Shown: positions 9,114 to 18,438, counted from the stretch's first letter. The stretch: DNA of 64,000 bases from Flavobacteriia bacterium (GCA_947450325.1 CANFUT010000001.1:124001-188000), one strand, 5' to 3'. Numbers and translations are program-made. Notes: generated by a model not told the origin, from the sequence alone.

Positions 9114-9145
9114 AAAAAAAATCCCGATAAAAACTTACCGGGATT
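9114..9145 (-). terminator. Rho-independent terminator of the 9166-9540 gene
   Basis: Read on the minus strand, a perfect 7-bp stem (AATCCCG / CGGGATT; plus-strand arms 9139-9145 and 9120-9126) is followed directly by a run of eight Ts (9121-9114). It lies 20 bases after the stop codon of the leftward gene. It may also slow transcription arriving from the zinc-ribbon gene. Confidence 0.8.
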
Positions 9146-9165
9146 CAATGTTATTTCAAAACGAA

Positions 9166-9540
9166 TTATGCAGTTTTGAGTTGTTCTAAAAAACGTTCTA
9201 AATTTGGGTTTTTGGTCAATGCGTCTGAACCTGTTGCAAGAATTGTTTTGCATTTGTTGCGATCTAACCAAAGTGAAAAATTCGATACTGCAACAGACAA
9301 GGTTCCGTTGATGTCGATTTTGCTAATTCCACGTTGTTTTTGTTCAAATGCAGCCAATAATTCTTGTTGCACCCTGTCGATATCGTGGTTTTCATGAAAA
9401 AGCAACAAACCGTCAATTTGGTTCAATTGTTCTTCCGTTTTGTGATCAAATTTTACAGTTTCGATACCAATGCTTTCAGCCCAGTTAGAGATAGTTTTGC
9501 CAAAAGTACTTTCTTCGAAATATAATTGTGTAACTTTCAT
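9166..9540 (-). CDS. Unknown small cytoplasmic protein
   Basis: A 124-residue protein with no signal peptide or membrane helix. Predicted alternating strands and helices (MKVTQLYFEE, then IDGLLLFHE, then ISKIDINGTLSVAV, then CKTILATGSDAL) suggest a small Rossmann-like or flavodoxin-like alpha/beta fold. I recognise no family. A good terminator follows it and a -7-like box precedes it (9582-9589), so it is probably a monocistronic real gene. Its neighbours give no functional hint. Confidence 0.65.
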   Translation of the reverse strand: MKVTQLYFEESTFGKTISNWAESIGIETVKFDHKTEEQLNQIDGLLLFHENHDIDRVQQELLAAFEQKQRGISKIDINGTLSVAVSNFSLWLDRNKCKTILATGSDALTKNPNLERFLEQLKTA

Positions 9541-9581
9541 TTTATTAATTGAATGTTGTTGTGCACGTCAAAATGAGACCG

Positions 9582-9589
9582 CAAAAATA
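9582..9589 (-). promoter_or_regulatory. Candidate -7 box for the 9166-9540 gene
   Basis: The minus strand reads TATTTTTG, a full TAnnTTTG match 41 bases before the start codon at 9540. No -33 TTG at the expected distance was found. Confidence 0.35.
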
Positions 9590-9658
9590 GGATTAAGATT
9601 TGATTAAATCTCCTATTATTATTTAAAAATGTTTATTTAATGTTAATTCAAATAAGAA

Positions 9659-11056
9659 TTATTGTTGATAACCCAAGATTTTGAGGTAATCACTCGCTGT
9701 TTGCTCTTCCGAAAACAACTGCGTGAAGATTTTACCATTTTCATCTCGCTGAATCAGAATGTGCTTTGGCTCAGGAATTAAGCAGTGTTTCAAGCCGCCA
9801 AATCCTCCGATTGTTTCTTGGTATGCACCTGTGTTGAAAAATCCAATGTACAAAGGTTTGTTTTTATTGAATTTTGGCAAATAAATCGCATTCGAATGTT
9901 GCTCTGAATTGTAGTAATCATCGCTATCGCAAGTCAAACCGCCCAACAAAACGCGTTCATAATCATCGTTCCATCTATTGATTGGCAACATGATAAATCG
10001 CTGATTGATTGCCCAAGTATCTGGCAAATTGGTCATGAATGAAGAATCAATCATGCTCCATTTTTCTCGGTCATTTTGTTGTTTTTGGTGCAAAACATTG
10101 AAAATCGCACCGCCGCTTTCGCCCACTGTAAACGATCCAAATTCAGTGAAAATATGTGGTTCAGGAATGTCGTTGTCGGTGCACATTCTTTTCACTTGCG
10201 TCAAAATCTCTTTCACCATGTAGGCGTAATCGAAATCAAAAGCCAAGGATTTTTTAATTGGAAATCCACCGCCGATATTCAAAGAATCCAAACTTGGACA
10301 CACTTTTTTCAAGTCGCAATAAATGCGCAACAATTTGGTCAATTCGTTCCAATAGTAAGAAGTGTCGTTGATTCCAGTATTGATAAAGAAATGCAACATT
10401 TTCACTTTCACACGTGGATTGTCGTGAACCATCGCTTTGTAAAACGGAACAATTTCACGGTAACGAATTCCTAAACGAGAGGTGTAAAACTCAAACTTTG
10501 GTTCTTCCTCCGAAGCAATTCGAATTCCGATATTGAGATCTTTGTCAGTTGCTGAAAGTAAATCTTGTAATTCTTGCGTATTGTCAACAACAGGAACGAT
10601 ATTAAGTTCCGTTTCAGACATCAAAGACGCAATATTCTTGATATATTTTTCAGGTTTGTAGCCGTTACAAATCACATATTTTCCATCTGTAATTTTTCCT
10701 GAATTGTAAAGATTTTTTACAATGTCAATATCAAAGGCAGAAGACGTTTCAATGTGTACATCATTTTTCAAAACTTCATCCAAAACGAAAGCAAAATGCG
10801 AACTTTTAGTACAATAGGAATAATAATAATTTCCTGTGTAACCAATGTTATTCATCGCTTCACGGAACCAACCTTTGGCCCTTTGAACGTTGTATGAGAT
10901 TTGGGGTAAATAATTAAATTTCAGAGGCGTACCATATTCTTCAATCAATCGCATTAAATCAATTCCATGAAAAATTAGTCGGTCGTCTTGCAAGTTAAAT
11001 TCATCTTGCGGAAAGTCAAAAGTTTGATCTATTAAATCGATGTATTTTGTTCTCAT
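9659..11056 (-). CDS. speA: Arginine decarboxylase, PLP-dependent (type III fold)
   Basis: A 465-residue alanine-racemase-fold decarboxylase (PLP barrel about 55-330, C-terminal beta domain about 340-465). The probable PLP lysine is in YSYCTKSSHF, near residue 84. Other conserved elements are HFFINTGIND, the phosphate-binding loop NIGGGFPIK and the C-terminal GAYQETIGGFGG. This short form of arginine decarboxylase is the one common in Bacteroidota, whereas E. coli SpeA is much longer (about 658 residues). The product would be agmatine, feeding polyamine synthesis. No other polyamine gene is adjacent. Substrate assignment comes from the family and could in principle be a related basic amino acid. 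Confidence 0.85.
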   Translation of the reverse strand: MRTKYIDLIDQTFDFPQDEFNLQDDRLIFHGIDLMRLIEEYGTPLKFNYLPQISYNVQRAKGWFREAMNNIGYTGNYYYSYCTKSSHFAFVLDEVLKNDVHIETSSAFDIDIVKNLYNSGKITDGKYVICNGYKPEKYIKNIASLMSETELNIVPVVDNTQELQDLLSATDKDLNIGIRIASEEEPKFEFYTSRLGIRYREIVPFYKAMVHDNPRVKVKMLHFFINTGINDTSYYWNELTKLLRIYCDLKKVCPSLDSLNIGGGFPIKKSLAFDFDYAYMVKEILTQVKRMCTDNDIPEPHIFTEFGSFTVGESGGAIFNVLHQKQQNDREKWSMIDSSFMTNLPDTWAINQRFIMLPINRWNDDYERVLLGGLTCDSDDYYNSEQHSNAIYLPKFNKNKPLYIGFFNTGAYQETIGGFGGLKHCLIPEPKHILIQRDENGKIFTQLFSEEQTASDYLKILGYQQ

Positions 11057-11183
11057 TTACCCTAATAATGTGTGCAAAGTTCCCTTAAAATATTGATTTT
11101 TGAAAGAAAGTGATAAAAATAATTGAAAAATTGGGTTTGAAGTGGATTTCAAAAACATGAAAACGCTAGTAAAATCTATACGT

Positions 11184-11212
11184 TAAGTGATTCTAACGGA
11201 TAAAATCACTTA
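11184..11212 (-). terminator. Hairpin at the end of dacB
   Basis: A perfect 9-bp inverted repeat (TAAGTGATT at 11184-11192, AATCACTTA at 11204-11212) with an 11-base loop begins at the dacB stop codon on the minus strand. No T-run follows, so it is either a weak or Rho-assisted terminator or an mRNA 3' stabiliser. Confidence 0.4.
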
Positions 11213-12679
11213 CATCACCGCCATCGTATTCATGAGCTTTTCAATCTTCAAAACCAAAGCGCTATTTGTACAATTGTAATTGTTAAAAATAAACGCAAAA
11301 GCCAATTCTTTCCCAGATTTCGTGGTCACATAACCAGCATACGATTTTACTTTCGACATCGTACCACTTTTCGCTTTGACTCTGCCTTCACCCGCTTGAT
11401 TTTTGCAAATATCTACCATCGTGCCAGTTTCTCCTGCAATTGCAAACGTTTTTTTGAATGCCGCTGCATTTTTAGAATGGTGCATGTGTTTCAACAATTC
11501 ACAAAAATGTTCTGCGCTGATGGCATTTGTGCGTGAAAGTCCGCTGCCGTCTTTTAAAAACAAGCCCGCTGTATTTATACGCGAATCCCAAAACTTATCA
11601 ATATAATTGATGCCATTTTCAGTCGAACCGTTTCCGTTTTTGTGAAAACCAATCCAGCAAACCAATTCTTCCGCGAAAAGATTGACACTTTTCAAATTCG
11701 TCCAATACGCAATCGAAGCAACCGTTGGACTTTTGTGCTTGTAAATCAAAAAATGGCCCACGCTGTATCTTTTCCAAGCGGATTCCAATTGCATATTTCT
11801 TGCGTTTTTTGCTTTTCCCGTAACTTCAATTCCCCTTGCGATGAGCGCATTTTTGAGCTCGATTGCAAATTGCAGTTCAGGATCTGGAATACTTCCTTTG
11901 ACAGTAATATTTGAATTTGCTTCCAAATAGCCAGTCCCAAAGCGATCTAAAGAATAAGGCGCTCCGTAGATGTAGGAATTATCTCCAGTTGAACTGCTTC
12001 CTTCGATGTAATTATTGAAATTGAAATTTTCAACGATTGGAAAAGTCTTCAACAATTCAGGTTTTGTCCCAATTCCATTGATTTTGAAATAGTAGCGCAA
12101 CATGTTGTCGAAAATCGGCAGACCAGACGGTCCAGCGCCGTAATAATTTCCCATGTCGTTCCATGTCCAGCCGTCGGGCGCACCTCTATAGCCAAATTCG
12201 GATGCATCGCCAATTACATTTCCTTCAATTTTTCGCAAACCAAGTTTATACAAGGTATCTGCCCATTTGGTGAGAAAACTGGATTCAGACCCACTTTCAT
12301 TGTAGTATTTACTGCCCAAAGTAACGTCGCCACCGCCACGAATCCACAAATCTCCAGAAACAATTCCTTTGGCAGAAATTTCGCTTGTGGTGTATAATTT
12401 AGTTTCAGTATGAAAATTTTCGCCCAAGATTTCAAAAGCGGTTGCCGTCGAAAAAAGTTTGGTTGTGGAAGCGGGAGAAAGTGATGTTTTTGCTTGGTTT
12501 TGAACGATTTTCTCGCCTGTCTTGACATCTATGACACAAATTCCTACACTTGCATTGGCCAACAAGGGATCATTGACAATTTGATTTTTGATATTTTCTA
12601 ATTCATTTTGTGAAAAAACAAACGAATTTTGAATTTGTATAAAGACAATCAAATATATCAACAAACTTGTTAACTTCAT
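11210..12679 (-). CDS. dacB: D-alanyl-D-alanine carboxypeptidase/endopeptidase (PBP4 type)
   Basis: A 489-residue class C penicillin-binding protein with a signal peptide (about 1-23, ending VFSQ). The catalytic motifs are present: SxxK as STTK at 71-74, the SxN-type motif around GSGLSRTN, and KSG in VKAKSGTMSKVKSYAG. The large insertion between motif 1 and motif 2 is typical of PBP4/DacB. It acts in the periplasm, trimming terminal D-Ala from pentapeptides and cutting peptide cross-links. It is monocistronic, with a hairpin at its stop codon. Other peptidoglycan genes (lytic transglycosylase, ddl, namZ) lie elsewhere in the window. Confidence 0.92.
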   Translation of the reverse strand: MKLTSLLIYLIVFIQIQNSFVFSQNELENIKNQIVNDPLLANASVGICVIDVKTGEKIVQNQAKTSLSPASTTKLFSTATAFEILGENFHTETKLYTTSEISAKGIVSGDLWIRGGGDVTLGSKYYNESGSESSFLTKWADTLYKLGLRKIEGNVIGDASEFGYRGAPDGWTWNDMGNYYGAGPSGLPIFDNMLRYYFKINGIGTKPELLKTFPIVENFNFNNYIEGSSSTGDNSYIYGAPYSLDRFGTGYLEANSNITVKGSIPDPELQFAIELKNALIARGIEVTGKAKNARNMQLESAWKRYSVGHFLIYKHKSPTVASIAYWTNLKSVNLFAEELVCWIGFHKNGNGSTENGINYIDKFWDSRINTAGLFLKDGSGLSRTNAISAEHFCELLKHMHHSKNAAAFKKTFAIAGETGTMVDICKNQAGEGRVKAKSGTMSKVKSYAGYVTTKSGKELAFAFIFNNYNCTNSALVLKIEKLMNTMAVM

Positions 12680-12824
12680 GGCGTAAAAATTTTGATAAAA
12701 ATGGGCATTAATCTAATATGCAATGATTGAATTAACGAAACTTTATCAACATCACTTAGACGAAAACGAAACATTAATTTAAGAAATAGTTTTATTGAGC
12801 AAGTCCAAAACAAAACCAAAACAT

Positions 12825-12832
12825 TACTTTTG
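12825..12832 (+). promoter_or_regulatory. Candidate -7 box for the polysaccharide cluster
   Basis: TACTTTTG is a full TAnnTTTG match 30 bases before the ATG at 12863. The nearest TTG (12795) is 27 bases upstream, longer than usual. The box overlaps the alternative TTG start at 12830, which argues against that start. Confidence 0.45.
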
Positions 12833-12862
12833 GAAGTTCAAAGAACGATACAAGCAGACAAG

Positions 12863-14029
12863 ATGATTAAAGTATTGAGGATAATAAATCGCTTCAACAT
12901 TGGAGGACCAACATACAATGCTACCTTTTTAACTCGTTTTTTGGATGATGAATTTGAGACTTTGCTGATTGGCGGTTTGCCAGAAGAAGGCGAAGCAGAC
13001 TCTTTACACATCCCGCATGAATATGGCGTAGAACCGCAAATTTTGGAAGAAATGAAGCGAACGCCAAATTTCAAATCAGACAGAGAAGCTTACAAAAAAA
13101 TCAAGGAAATAATAAAAGAATTTCAACCTGACATTGTCCACACACACGCCTCAAAAGCAGGTGCTTTAGGACGAAGAGCGGCGTTTGCTTGCAAAGTTCC
13201 TGTGGTTGTACACACTTTCCACGGACACGTTTTTCATTCGTATTTTAATCCCTTGAAAACAAATATTTTCAAAGCAATTGAAAGACGTTTGGCACGAAGA
13301 TCAACTGGAATCATTGCAATCAGTGAATTGCAAAAACAGGAATTGAGTCAAGTGCACAAAATTTGTCCTGCCAATAAAATCAAGGTAATTCCATTAGGAT
13401 TTGACTTAGAAAAATTCAGAGTAAATTTAACCGAAAATCGCATTTCAGTTCGAGACAAATATGGTATCAAGGACGAAGAAGTAGCAGTTGCAATTGTAGG
13501 AAGATTAGCACCTATCAAAAATCACGATTTTTTTCTTAAATTAGTGGAATCAATCCTGTCAAAAGGAATCGAAAAAGTAAAATTTTTCATTGTTGGTGAT
13601 GGTGAATTGAAAAATGAAATTGAAGAAAAATGTAAAGAAATCAATGCAAAATTTGGTGAAAAAGTGTTCATGACTTCTTGGATCAAAGACATTGCTACAT
13701 TCAATGCAGGAATGGATATCATGTGTTTAACGTCTGATAATGAAGGAACACCTGTTAGTTTAATTGAAGGACAAGCAAGCAGTTTGCCAATCATTTCAAC
13801 TGATGTTGGCGGAGTGAAAGACATAGTAGATGAAGGAGTTACAGGTTTTGTAATTCCAAAAGGCGATTTAAATCAGTTCACTGAAAAAATGGCTTTATTG
13901 ATAGAAAATGAAGAAATTCGCAAAAAAATGTCACAAAATGGATGGAACTTCGTAAGAGATAAATTCCATTACATGCGTTTGGCTTCGGACATGGGGAAAT
14001 ACTACAGAGAATTACTAAAGAAAAAATGA
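12863..14029 (+). CDS. Glycosyltransferase family 4 (GT-B)
   Basis: A 388-residue retaining GT-B glycosyltransferase of the GT4 type. The N-terminal acceptor domain carries the GGPTYNATFL loop near residue 12. The donor domain has VGRLAPIKNHDFFLK and the E-x7-E signature EGTPVSLIE (Glu294 and Glu302), which binds the sugar nucleotide. I use the ATG at 12863: the upstream TTG at 12830 lies inside the promoter-like box. The stop codon overlaps the next start (ATGA), linking it to wza- and wzc-like genes, so it most likely adds a sugar to an exopolysaccharide repeat unit on the cytoplasmic face. The sugar is unknown. Confidence 0.9.
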   Translation: MIKVLRIINRFNIGGPTYNATFLTRFLDDEFETLLIGGLPEEGEADSLHIPHEYGVEPQILEEMKRTPNFKSDREAYKKIKEIIKEFQPDIVHTHASKAGALGRRAAFACKVPVVVHTFHGHVFHSYFNPLKTNIFKAIERRLARRSTGIIAISELQKQELSQVHKICPANKIKVIPLGFDLEKFRVNLTENRISVRDKYGIKDEEVAVAIVGRLAPIKNHDFFLKLVESILSKGIEKVKFFIVGDGELKNEIEEKCKEINAKFGEKVFMTSWIKDIATFNAGMDIMCLTSDNEGTPVSLIEGQASSLPIISTDVGGVKDIVDEGVTGFVIPKGDLNQFTEKMALLIENEEIRKKMSQNGWNFVRDKFHYMRLASDMGKYYRELLKKK

Positions 14030-14847
14030 AAAAATTCTGTTCAAAATATTATAAATATTTTTCAATTATAGCATTACTTTTAATTACAGCTAGCTGTGGA
14101 ATTAATAGTAGTTTAATGTTGAAGGTCCCGAAAGAATCGGAGCCAAAACCAGATTCTTTAAAAACCATCCAAGAAAAGTACTACAAACTGTATGATAAAG
14201 ATTCTATTCCACTTTTACCAAGAGAAGATTACAGAATTGCTATAGATGATAAATTCACCTTTACTTTAAGTACTAATGATGGAAAAAACATATTAGAGGG
14301 ATTAGCTGGAGTGGGACAAGTGACTACTGGAGGGGCTCAAACTGAATATTTGATTAGGTCTGATGGTTTTACAGTTTTACCTGTAGTAGGTGAGGTTCAA
14401 ATTATAGGATTTACTGTAAAACAGGCAGAAGATACTTTAAAAAAAATGTTTTCAAAACATTATCTAAATCCTTTTTTGCAAATTAAGATAACAAATCAAA
14501 GAGTTATTGTTTTGCCTGGAGATGGAGGACAAGCAGAGGTTGTTTATTTAAAAAACAACAACACAACTTTAATGGAAATAATAGCAAGTGCAGGTGGAAT
14601 TTCATCGAGAGGCAGGGCAAATAGAATAAAGTTAATTCGTTTTATAGATGGAAAAAGAATTATTTTTCCGATTGATTTGTCTTCTGTAAATGGCTTAATT
14701 TATGCAGATTTGTATGTGCAAGCAAATGATTACATATACGTAGAACCAAATCCGAATATTGCTACGGAATTATTAAAACAAACAGCACCAATAGTAGGGA
14801 TTTTATCCGGTGTTGCTGTAATATTTACGATTATTAACAGATTTTAA
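14026..14847 (+). CDS. Wza-like polysaccharide export lipoprotein
   Basis: A 273-residue lipoprotein with lipobox TASC (Cys24). Next come a Poly_export domain (about 60-150, with RIAIDDKFTFTLS and YLIRSDGFTVLPVVGEVQIIG) and a SLBB-type domain (about 160-245). A hydrophobic stretch near the C-terminus (IVGILSGVAVIFTII, about 253-267) may be the outer-membrane helix seen in Wza-type proteins. It would form the outer-membrane exit channel for the polysaccharide. It overlaps the upstream GT4 gene by 4 bases and is followed after 9 bases by the tyrosine-kinase gene. Confidence 0.9.
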   Translation: MKKFCSKYYKYFSIIALLLITASCGINSSLMLKVPKESEPKPDSLKTIQEKYYKLYDKDSIPLLPREDYRIAIDDKFTFTLSTNDGKNILEGLAGVGQVTTGGAQTEYLIRSDGFTVLPVVGEVQIIGFTVKQAEDTLKKMFSKHYLNPFLQIKITNQRVIVLPGDGGQAEVVYLKNNNTTLMEIIASAGGISSRGRANRIKLIRFIDGKRIIFPIDLSSVNGLIYADLYVQANDYIYVEPNPNIATELLKQTAPIVGILSGVAVIFTIINRF

Positions 14848-14856
14848 TCTATCATA

Positions 14857-17244
14857 GTGGGTACAAGTTCAAAAAAAGTAATTATAAACAAAGAATATAA
14901 TCCTTATATTTTAAATTCGGTAGTTAAAAGATATTGGTATTGGCCTTTGTTTTTCGTCTTTATTTTCACTTGTTTTGCTTATGTTTTTCTTAGATATACC
15001 AAAGCAATTTTTGAATCTAGTTCGTTAATTCAAATAGAAAACACTGATCAAGCCAAACAAATAATTGATGTTGAAAATATTAACACAAAAAATAATGTTT
15101 CCTCGGAAATAGAATTATTAAAATCTCAATTACTTTTTGAAAAAGCAATTGATAAACTAAATATGAATGTTAGTTTATTTTCAAAGGGTAAAATTTTAAC
15201 TGAAGAATTATATCTACTGAGCACATTTAATGTTCAACCGTATTCATTAAATGATTCAAGTTTGTGTAATATTCCTATTTTCGTGAAATTTGAAAATAAT
15301 AAAGTTAATTTAACATATACCTTTAATGGCGTTAAATTTTCATCAAGCGGAAAGTTAAATTCAAATATCAAAAACAAACATTTTAATATAATCATTAAAT
15401 CTTCAAACATTAAAGAATTTCAAATAGCAAGCGATGCAAATAAACTCTATTTTACTTTTAATGAAAAAGGTAGTTTAATTGAAAGATTGTTACCTGGTTT
15501 GATTATAAATCCTATCAATTTAGATGCAAAAACAATTCAAATAAGCTATCAATCCTATAATCCAGTTTTGTGTAATGACATTGTTAGAGTTGTAACTGAA
15601 GCCTTCTTTGAATATGACGAAAATTTAAAGAAACAAAGTTCCGATAATATTTTATTTTTTATCGAATCGCAACTTGACTCTCTGTCAATTGAATTAAAAT
15701 TATCAAAAGATAGTTTAGCTGATTTTCAAAGAAATTCAAATTTGCCAGATCCAGAAATGGCAGGTTCAAAATTAAATGGAGACTTATATAAATACAATGA
15801 CGAGTTAAATACTTGTAAAGACGAACTAGCTACACTAAAATTGGTTTCAAGTAAATTGAAAGCAGAACCTAATAGATTAGAAATTTACAAAATTTTACCC
15901 GAAATGCTTGGCAAAAGCTATGAAAGTGCGCTTTCCAATCAAATTGAAGATTTACATCAAATTTTAGAAAAGAAGGAGGATTTACTTTTTAAATTAAAAC
16001 CTGAAAACCCTGAAATCAAAAATATTAATGAAAGAATAGACAATAAAATTTATTCCATAAAACGAAGTATGTCTGTTATTCAGGAGAGGTTAACAGATAA
16101 TATTAGAAATCTACAATTAAAAATTGATTTATTAGATGGTGAATACTTTCAACTACCAGCTAAAAAAATGGAGTTTAACCGATTGAAATCTCTCCAAGAA
16201 TTGAATGAAAAATATTACTCCTTATTGACTGAAAAAAAAGCACAATATGCCATCTCTAATGCAGGATATGCTCCTTCAAGTCGCGTACTTAGCAAGCCTT
16301 TTGTTCCAGAAATTCCAGTGAGTCCAAATAGAAAAATCATTTACATTTCATTCTTTTTATTTGGACTTTTAATCGGAATAGGCTTGATAATTTATAAGTA
16401 TTTGACTTATAATGAAATTAATAGTATGGACGACTTAAAGAAACTTTTGCCAGACAATGTCAGTTTCTTAGGAGGTGTTCCAACGGTGAAAAAAAACATG
16501 GAGTTTTCTCAAATTGTTGTCAATGAATCGTCTAAATCTAGAATTGCTGAAGCAATGAGAAGCATTCGCTCCAATTTAAGTTTCGTTAATGAAAATGCAA
16601 AAGTTATAGCTATATCTTCATCAGTTTCTGGAGAAGGAAAAACATTCGTTGCAATTAATCTTGCTGGTATTATTGCGCTTTCAGGTAAAAAAACAATTAT
16701 TGTCGATCTGGATTTACGCAAACCAAAAGTACATTTAGCATTTGATGTAAAAAACGACAATGGAATGAGTAATTTAATCATTCATCATTCTTCTTTAGAT
16801 GAATGTATCCAGCATTCTAAAGTCAAAAACTTAGATTTTATTACGGCAGGTGAAGTTCCTCCAAATCCCTCAGAATTAATACTTAGTGATTCTTTCAAAA
16901 ACATTTTGGAAGTCTTAAAATCCCGTTATGACTGTATAATTGTTGATAACCCACCTATTGGATTGGTATCTGATGGAATTCCCGTAATGGCAAGTGCTGA
17001 TATTCCTATCTACATTTTCAAAGCAAATTATTCAAAAAGAATTTTTGCTGAAAGGGTAATTGAACTATTTGAAGTTCAACAAATGAAGTCATTGAATGTT
17101 ATTTTAAATGGTGTGGATTCAGGTAATAGAAGATATGGTTACGGATACGGTTATGGCTATGGCTATGGCTATGGACAAGGATATTATGATGATGATGAAG
17201 ATGGAAAAAAACGCAGAAGGAGAAAAAAGAAAAGCGTTTACTAG
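14857..17244 (+). CDS. Wzc-like polysaccharide co-polymerase and tyrosine autokinase
   Basis: A 795-residue protein: membrane helix 1 (about 27-46), a Wzz/GNVR periplasmic region with long coiled coils (about 50-490), membrane helix 2 (about 497-517) and a cytoplasmic BY-kinase. Walker A is SSVSGEGKT (about 588-596), Walker A' is IIVDLDLRKP (614-623) and Walker B is CIIVDNPPIG (693-702). The usual Walker B reads DTPP; here it is DNPP. The C-terminus has seven consecutive Tyr-Gly units, an acidic patch and a very basic tail; such tyrosine clusters are the autophosphorylation sites that control chain length. The start codon is GTG. It pairs with the Wza-like protein. Confidence 0.93.
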   Translation: MGTSSKKVIINKEYNPYILNSVVKRYWYWPLFFVFIFTCFAYVFLRYTKAIFESSSLIQIENTDQAKQIIDVENINTKNNVSSEIELLKSQLLFEKAIDKLNMNVSLFSKGKILTEELYLLSTFNVQPYSLNDSSLCNIPIFVKFENNKVNLTYTFNGVKFSSSGKLNSNIKNKHFNIIIKSSNIKEFQIASDANKLYFTFNEKGSLIERLLPGLIINPINLDAKTIQISYQSYNPVLCNDIVRVVTEAFFEYDENLKKQSSDNILFFIESQLDSLSIELKLSKDSLADFQRNSNLPDPEMAGSKLNGDLYKYNDELNTCKDELATLKLVSSKLKAEPNRLEIYKILPEMLGKSYESALSNQIEDLHQILEKKEDLLFKLKPENPEIKNINERIDNKIYSIKRSMSVIQERLTDNIRNLQLKIDLLDGEYFQLPAKKMEFNRLKSLQELNEKYYSLLTEKKAQYAISNAGYAPSSRVLSKPFVPEIPVSPNRKIIYISFFLFGLLIGIGLIIYKYLTYNEINSMDDLKKLLPDNVSFLGGVPTVKKNMEFSQIVVNESSKSRIAEAMRSIRSNLSFVNENAKVIAISSSVSGEGKTFVAINLAGIIALSGKKTIIVDLDLRKPKVHLAFDVKNDNGMSNLIIHHSSLDECIQHSKVKNLDFITAGEVPPNPSELILSDSFKNILEVLKSRYDCIIVDNPPIGLVSDGIPVMASADIPIYIFKANYSKRIFAERVIELFEVQQMKSLNVILNGVDSGNRRYGYGYGYGYGYGYGQGYYDDDEDGKKRRRRKKKSVY
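17134..17175 (+). repeat. Hexanucleotide repeat encoding seven Tyr-Gly units
   Basis: Seven codon pairs encode Tyr-Gly in a row at the kinase C-terminus. The central part is a nearly perfect GGCTAT repeat, while the first units differ at third positions. Because the period is six bases, repeat slippage would change the number of tyrosines without a frameshift. Confidence 0.85.
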
Positions 17245-17285
17245 ATTAGCATTTCATTAATTCTTTAGAGTTTCCCTAAATTGAA

Positions 17286-17314
17286 TTGATAACTCTAACT
17301 TTTTTCTAACTTTG
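17286..17314 (+). promoter_or_regulatory. Promoter for the phosphoglycosyltransferase gene
   Basis: TTG at 17286-17288, an 18-base spacer, then TAACTTTG at 17307-17314 match the Bacteroidota TTG / TAnnTTTG promoter at consensus spacing. The predicted transcription start is near 17320. This excludes the TTG at 17312 as translation start and supports a start downstream. Confidence 0.65.
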
Positions 17315-17338
17315 CCTAAAATATTATACATTTCGATT

Positions 17339-18412
17339 TTGATTGAAAAAATAATTTTATTAGTTGCATTCTTTGTTGTTGGTATTATAGTTTCCTATAT
17401 CATCAATATTCTTTTATTGCGTTTTTCTGAAACTTTAGGAATACGCAATAAAAATGATGTGGTGGTAAGATGGAGCAATCAATCTAAACCTTCACTTGGT
17501 GGAATCAGTTTTTTTGTTGTTTTTCTTTTTTCTGCAATTGGCTACAGCATTGTATTTAGCGAAGATCAAAGTATTTTTCAAAACAAACAATTCATAGGAT
17601 TATTTGCAGCTGGTTCTATCGCTTTTCTCATGGGATTGGCGGATGATGCATACAACACCAAACCGTTGATAAAATTAGCTGTTCAGATTGGCTGTGGATT
17701 AATATTTGTCTTCACAGATTCTCTTATTGATTTAACACATCACTTTTGGATTGACGCCATTATTACTGTATTATGGGTAATTGCTGTAATGAATTCACTC
17801 AATATGCTCGACAACATGGATGGTATAACAGGTACCGTTGTTGTATTCATTTTAGCCGCCTGTCTAACTTCTTCATACTTGGTTTTTGAAGTAAATAGAA
17901 ACATTTGGTCCATTTTATTAGTTTCGCAAATTGGCGCGATGATTGGTTTTTTAAAATTGAATATCAATCCAAGTAAACTTTTTATGGGCGATGCTGGTAG
18001 TCAATTCATTGCCCTTTTTGTTTCCTTTTTTGCCATTCATAATCTATGGGATGCTGGGCAAAGTATTGATAGTCCCTCTTGGACAGGATTATTGATTTGT
18101 TTGGTTGCCTTCACTCCTTCAGCTGTAGATACACTTACTGTTGTAATTAATAGATTAAGAAAAGGAAAATCTCCGATGGTTGGAGGAAAAGATCATACCA
18201 CACATCATTTGGTTTATGCTGGTTTAAACGATATCAAGGTATGGTATGTTTTTTTAACTATCTCATTTATTTCTTTGATTCTTAGCTCGATAATGGTTTA
18301 TCTAATCATTCTGAAAATTTATTGGGTGCTAGGATTCTTTGCACTTTACTTTCTCATTGTCTTTGTTATACTTTTTAGGCTGACACTGAAATATGCACAT
18401 AAAGTAAAGTAA
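17339..18412 (+). CDS. WecA/MraY-family undecaprenyl-phosphate sugar-1-phosphate transferase
   Basis: A polytopic membrane protein of about 357 residues with around ten helices. It has the polyprenyl-phosphate phosphoglycosyltransferase signatures: LADDAYNTKP, NMLDNMDGITG, FMGDAGSQFIAL and the histidine loop KDHTTHHLVYAGL. It moves a sugar-1-phosphate from a UDP-sugar to undecaprenyl phosphate, starting a glycan repeat unit. It is closer to WecA than to MraY in these motifs. A TTG at 17312 falls inside the promoter box, so I choose the TTG at 17339; the true start is uncertain. It lies just after the wza/wzc-like genes, so it probably primes the same polysaccharide. Confidence 0.85.
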   Translation: MIEKIILLVAFFVVGIIVSYIINILLLRFSETLGIRNKNDVVVRWSNQSKPSLGGISFFVVFLFSAIGYSIVFSEDQSIFQNKQFIGLFAAGSIAFLMGLADDAYNTKPLIKLAVQIGCGLIFVFTDSLIDLTHHFWIDAIITVLWVIAVMNSLNMLDNMDGITGTVVVFILAACLTSSYLVFEVNRNIWSILLVSQIGAMIGFLKLNINPSKLFMGDAGSQFIALFVSFFAIHNLWDAGQSIDSPSWTGLLICLVAFTPSAVDTLTVVINRLRKGKSPMVGGKDHTTHHLVYAGLNDIKVWYVFLTISFISLILSSIMVYLIILKIYWVLGFFALYFLIVFVILFRLTLKYAHKVK

Positions 18413-18438
18413 TCTTTCGCATTTATTACATTGCTATC

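Noticed and set aside
10076-10474. 132-codon frame on the plus strand inside the arginine decarboxylase gene
   Set aside because: Antisense shadow of a well-supported gene; no motifs and no promoter.
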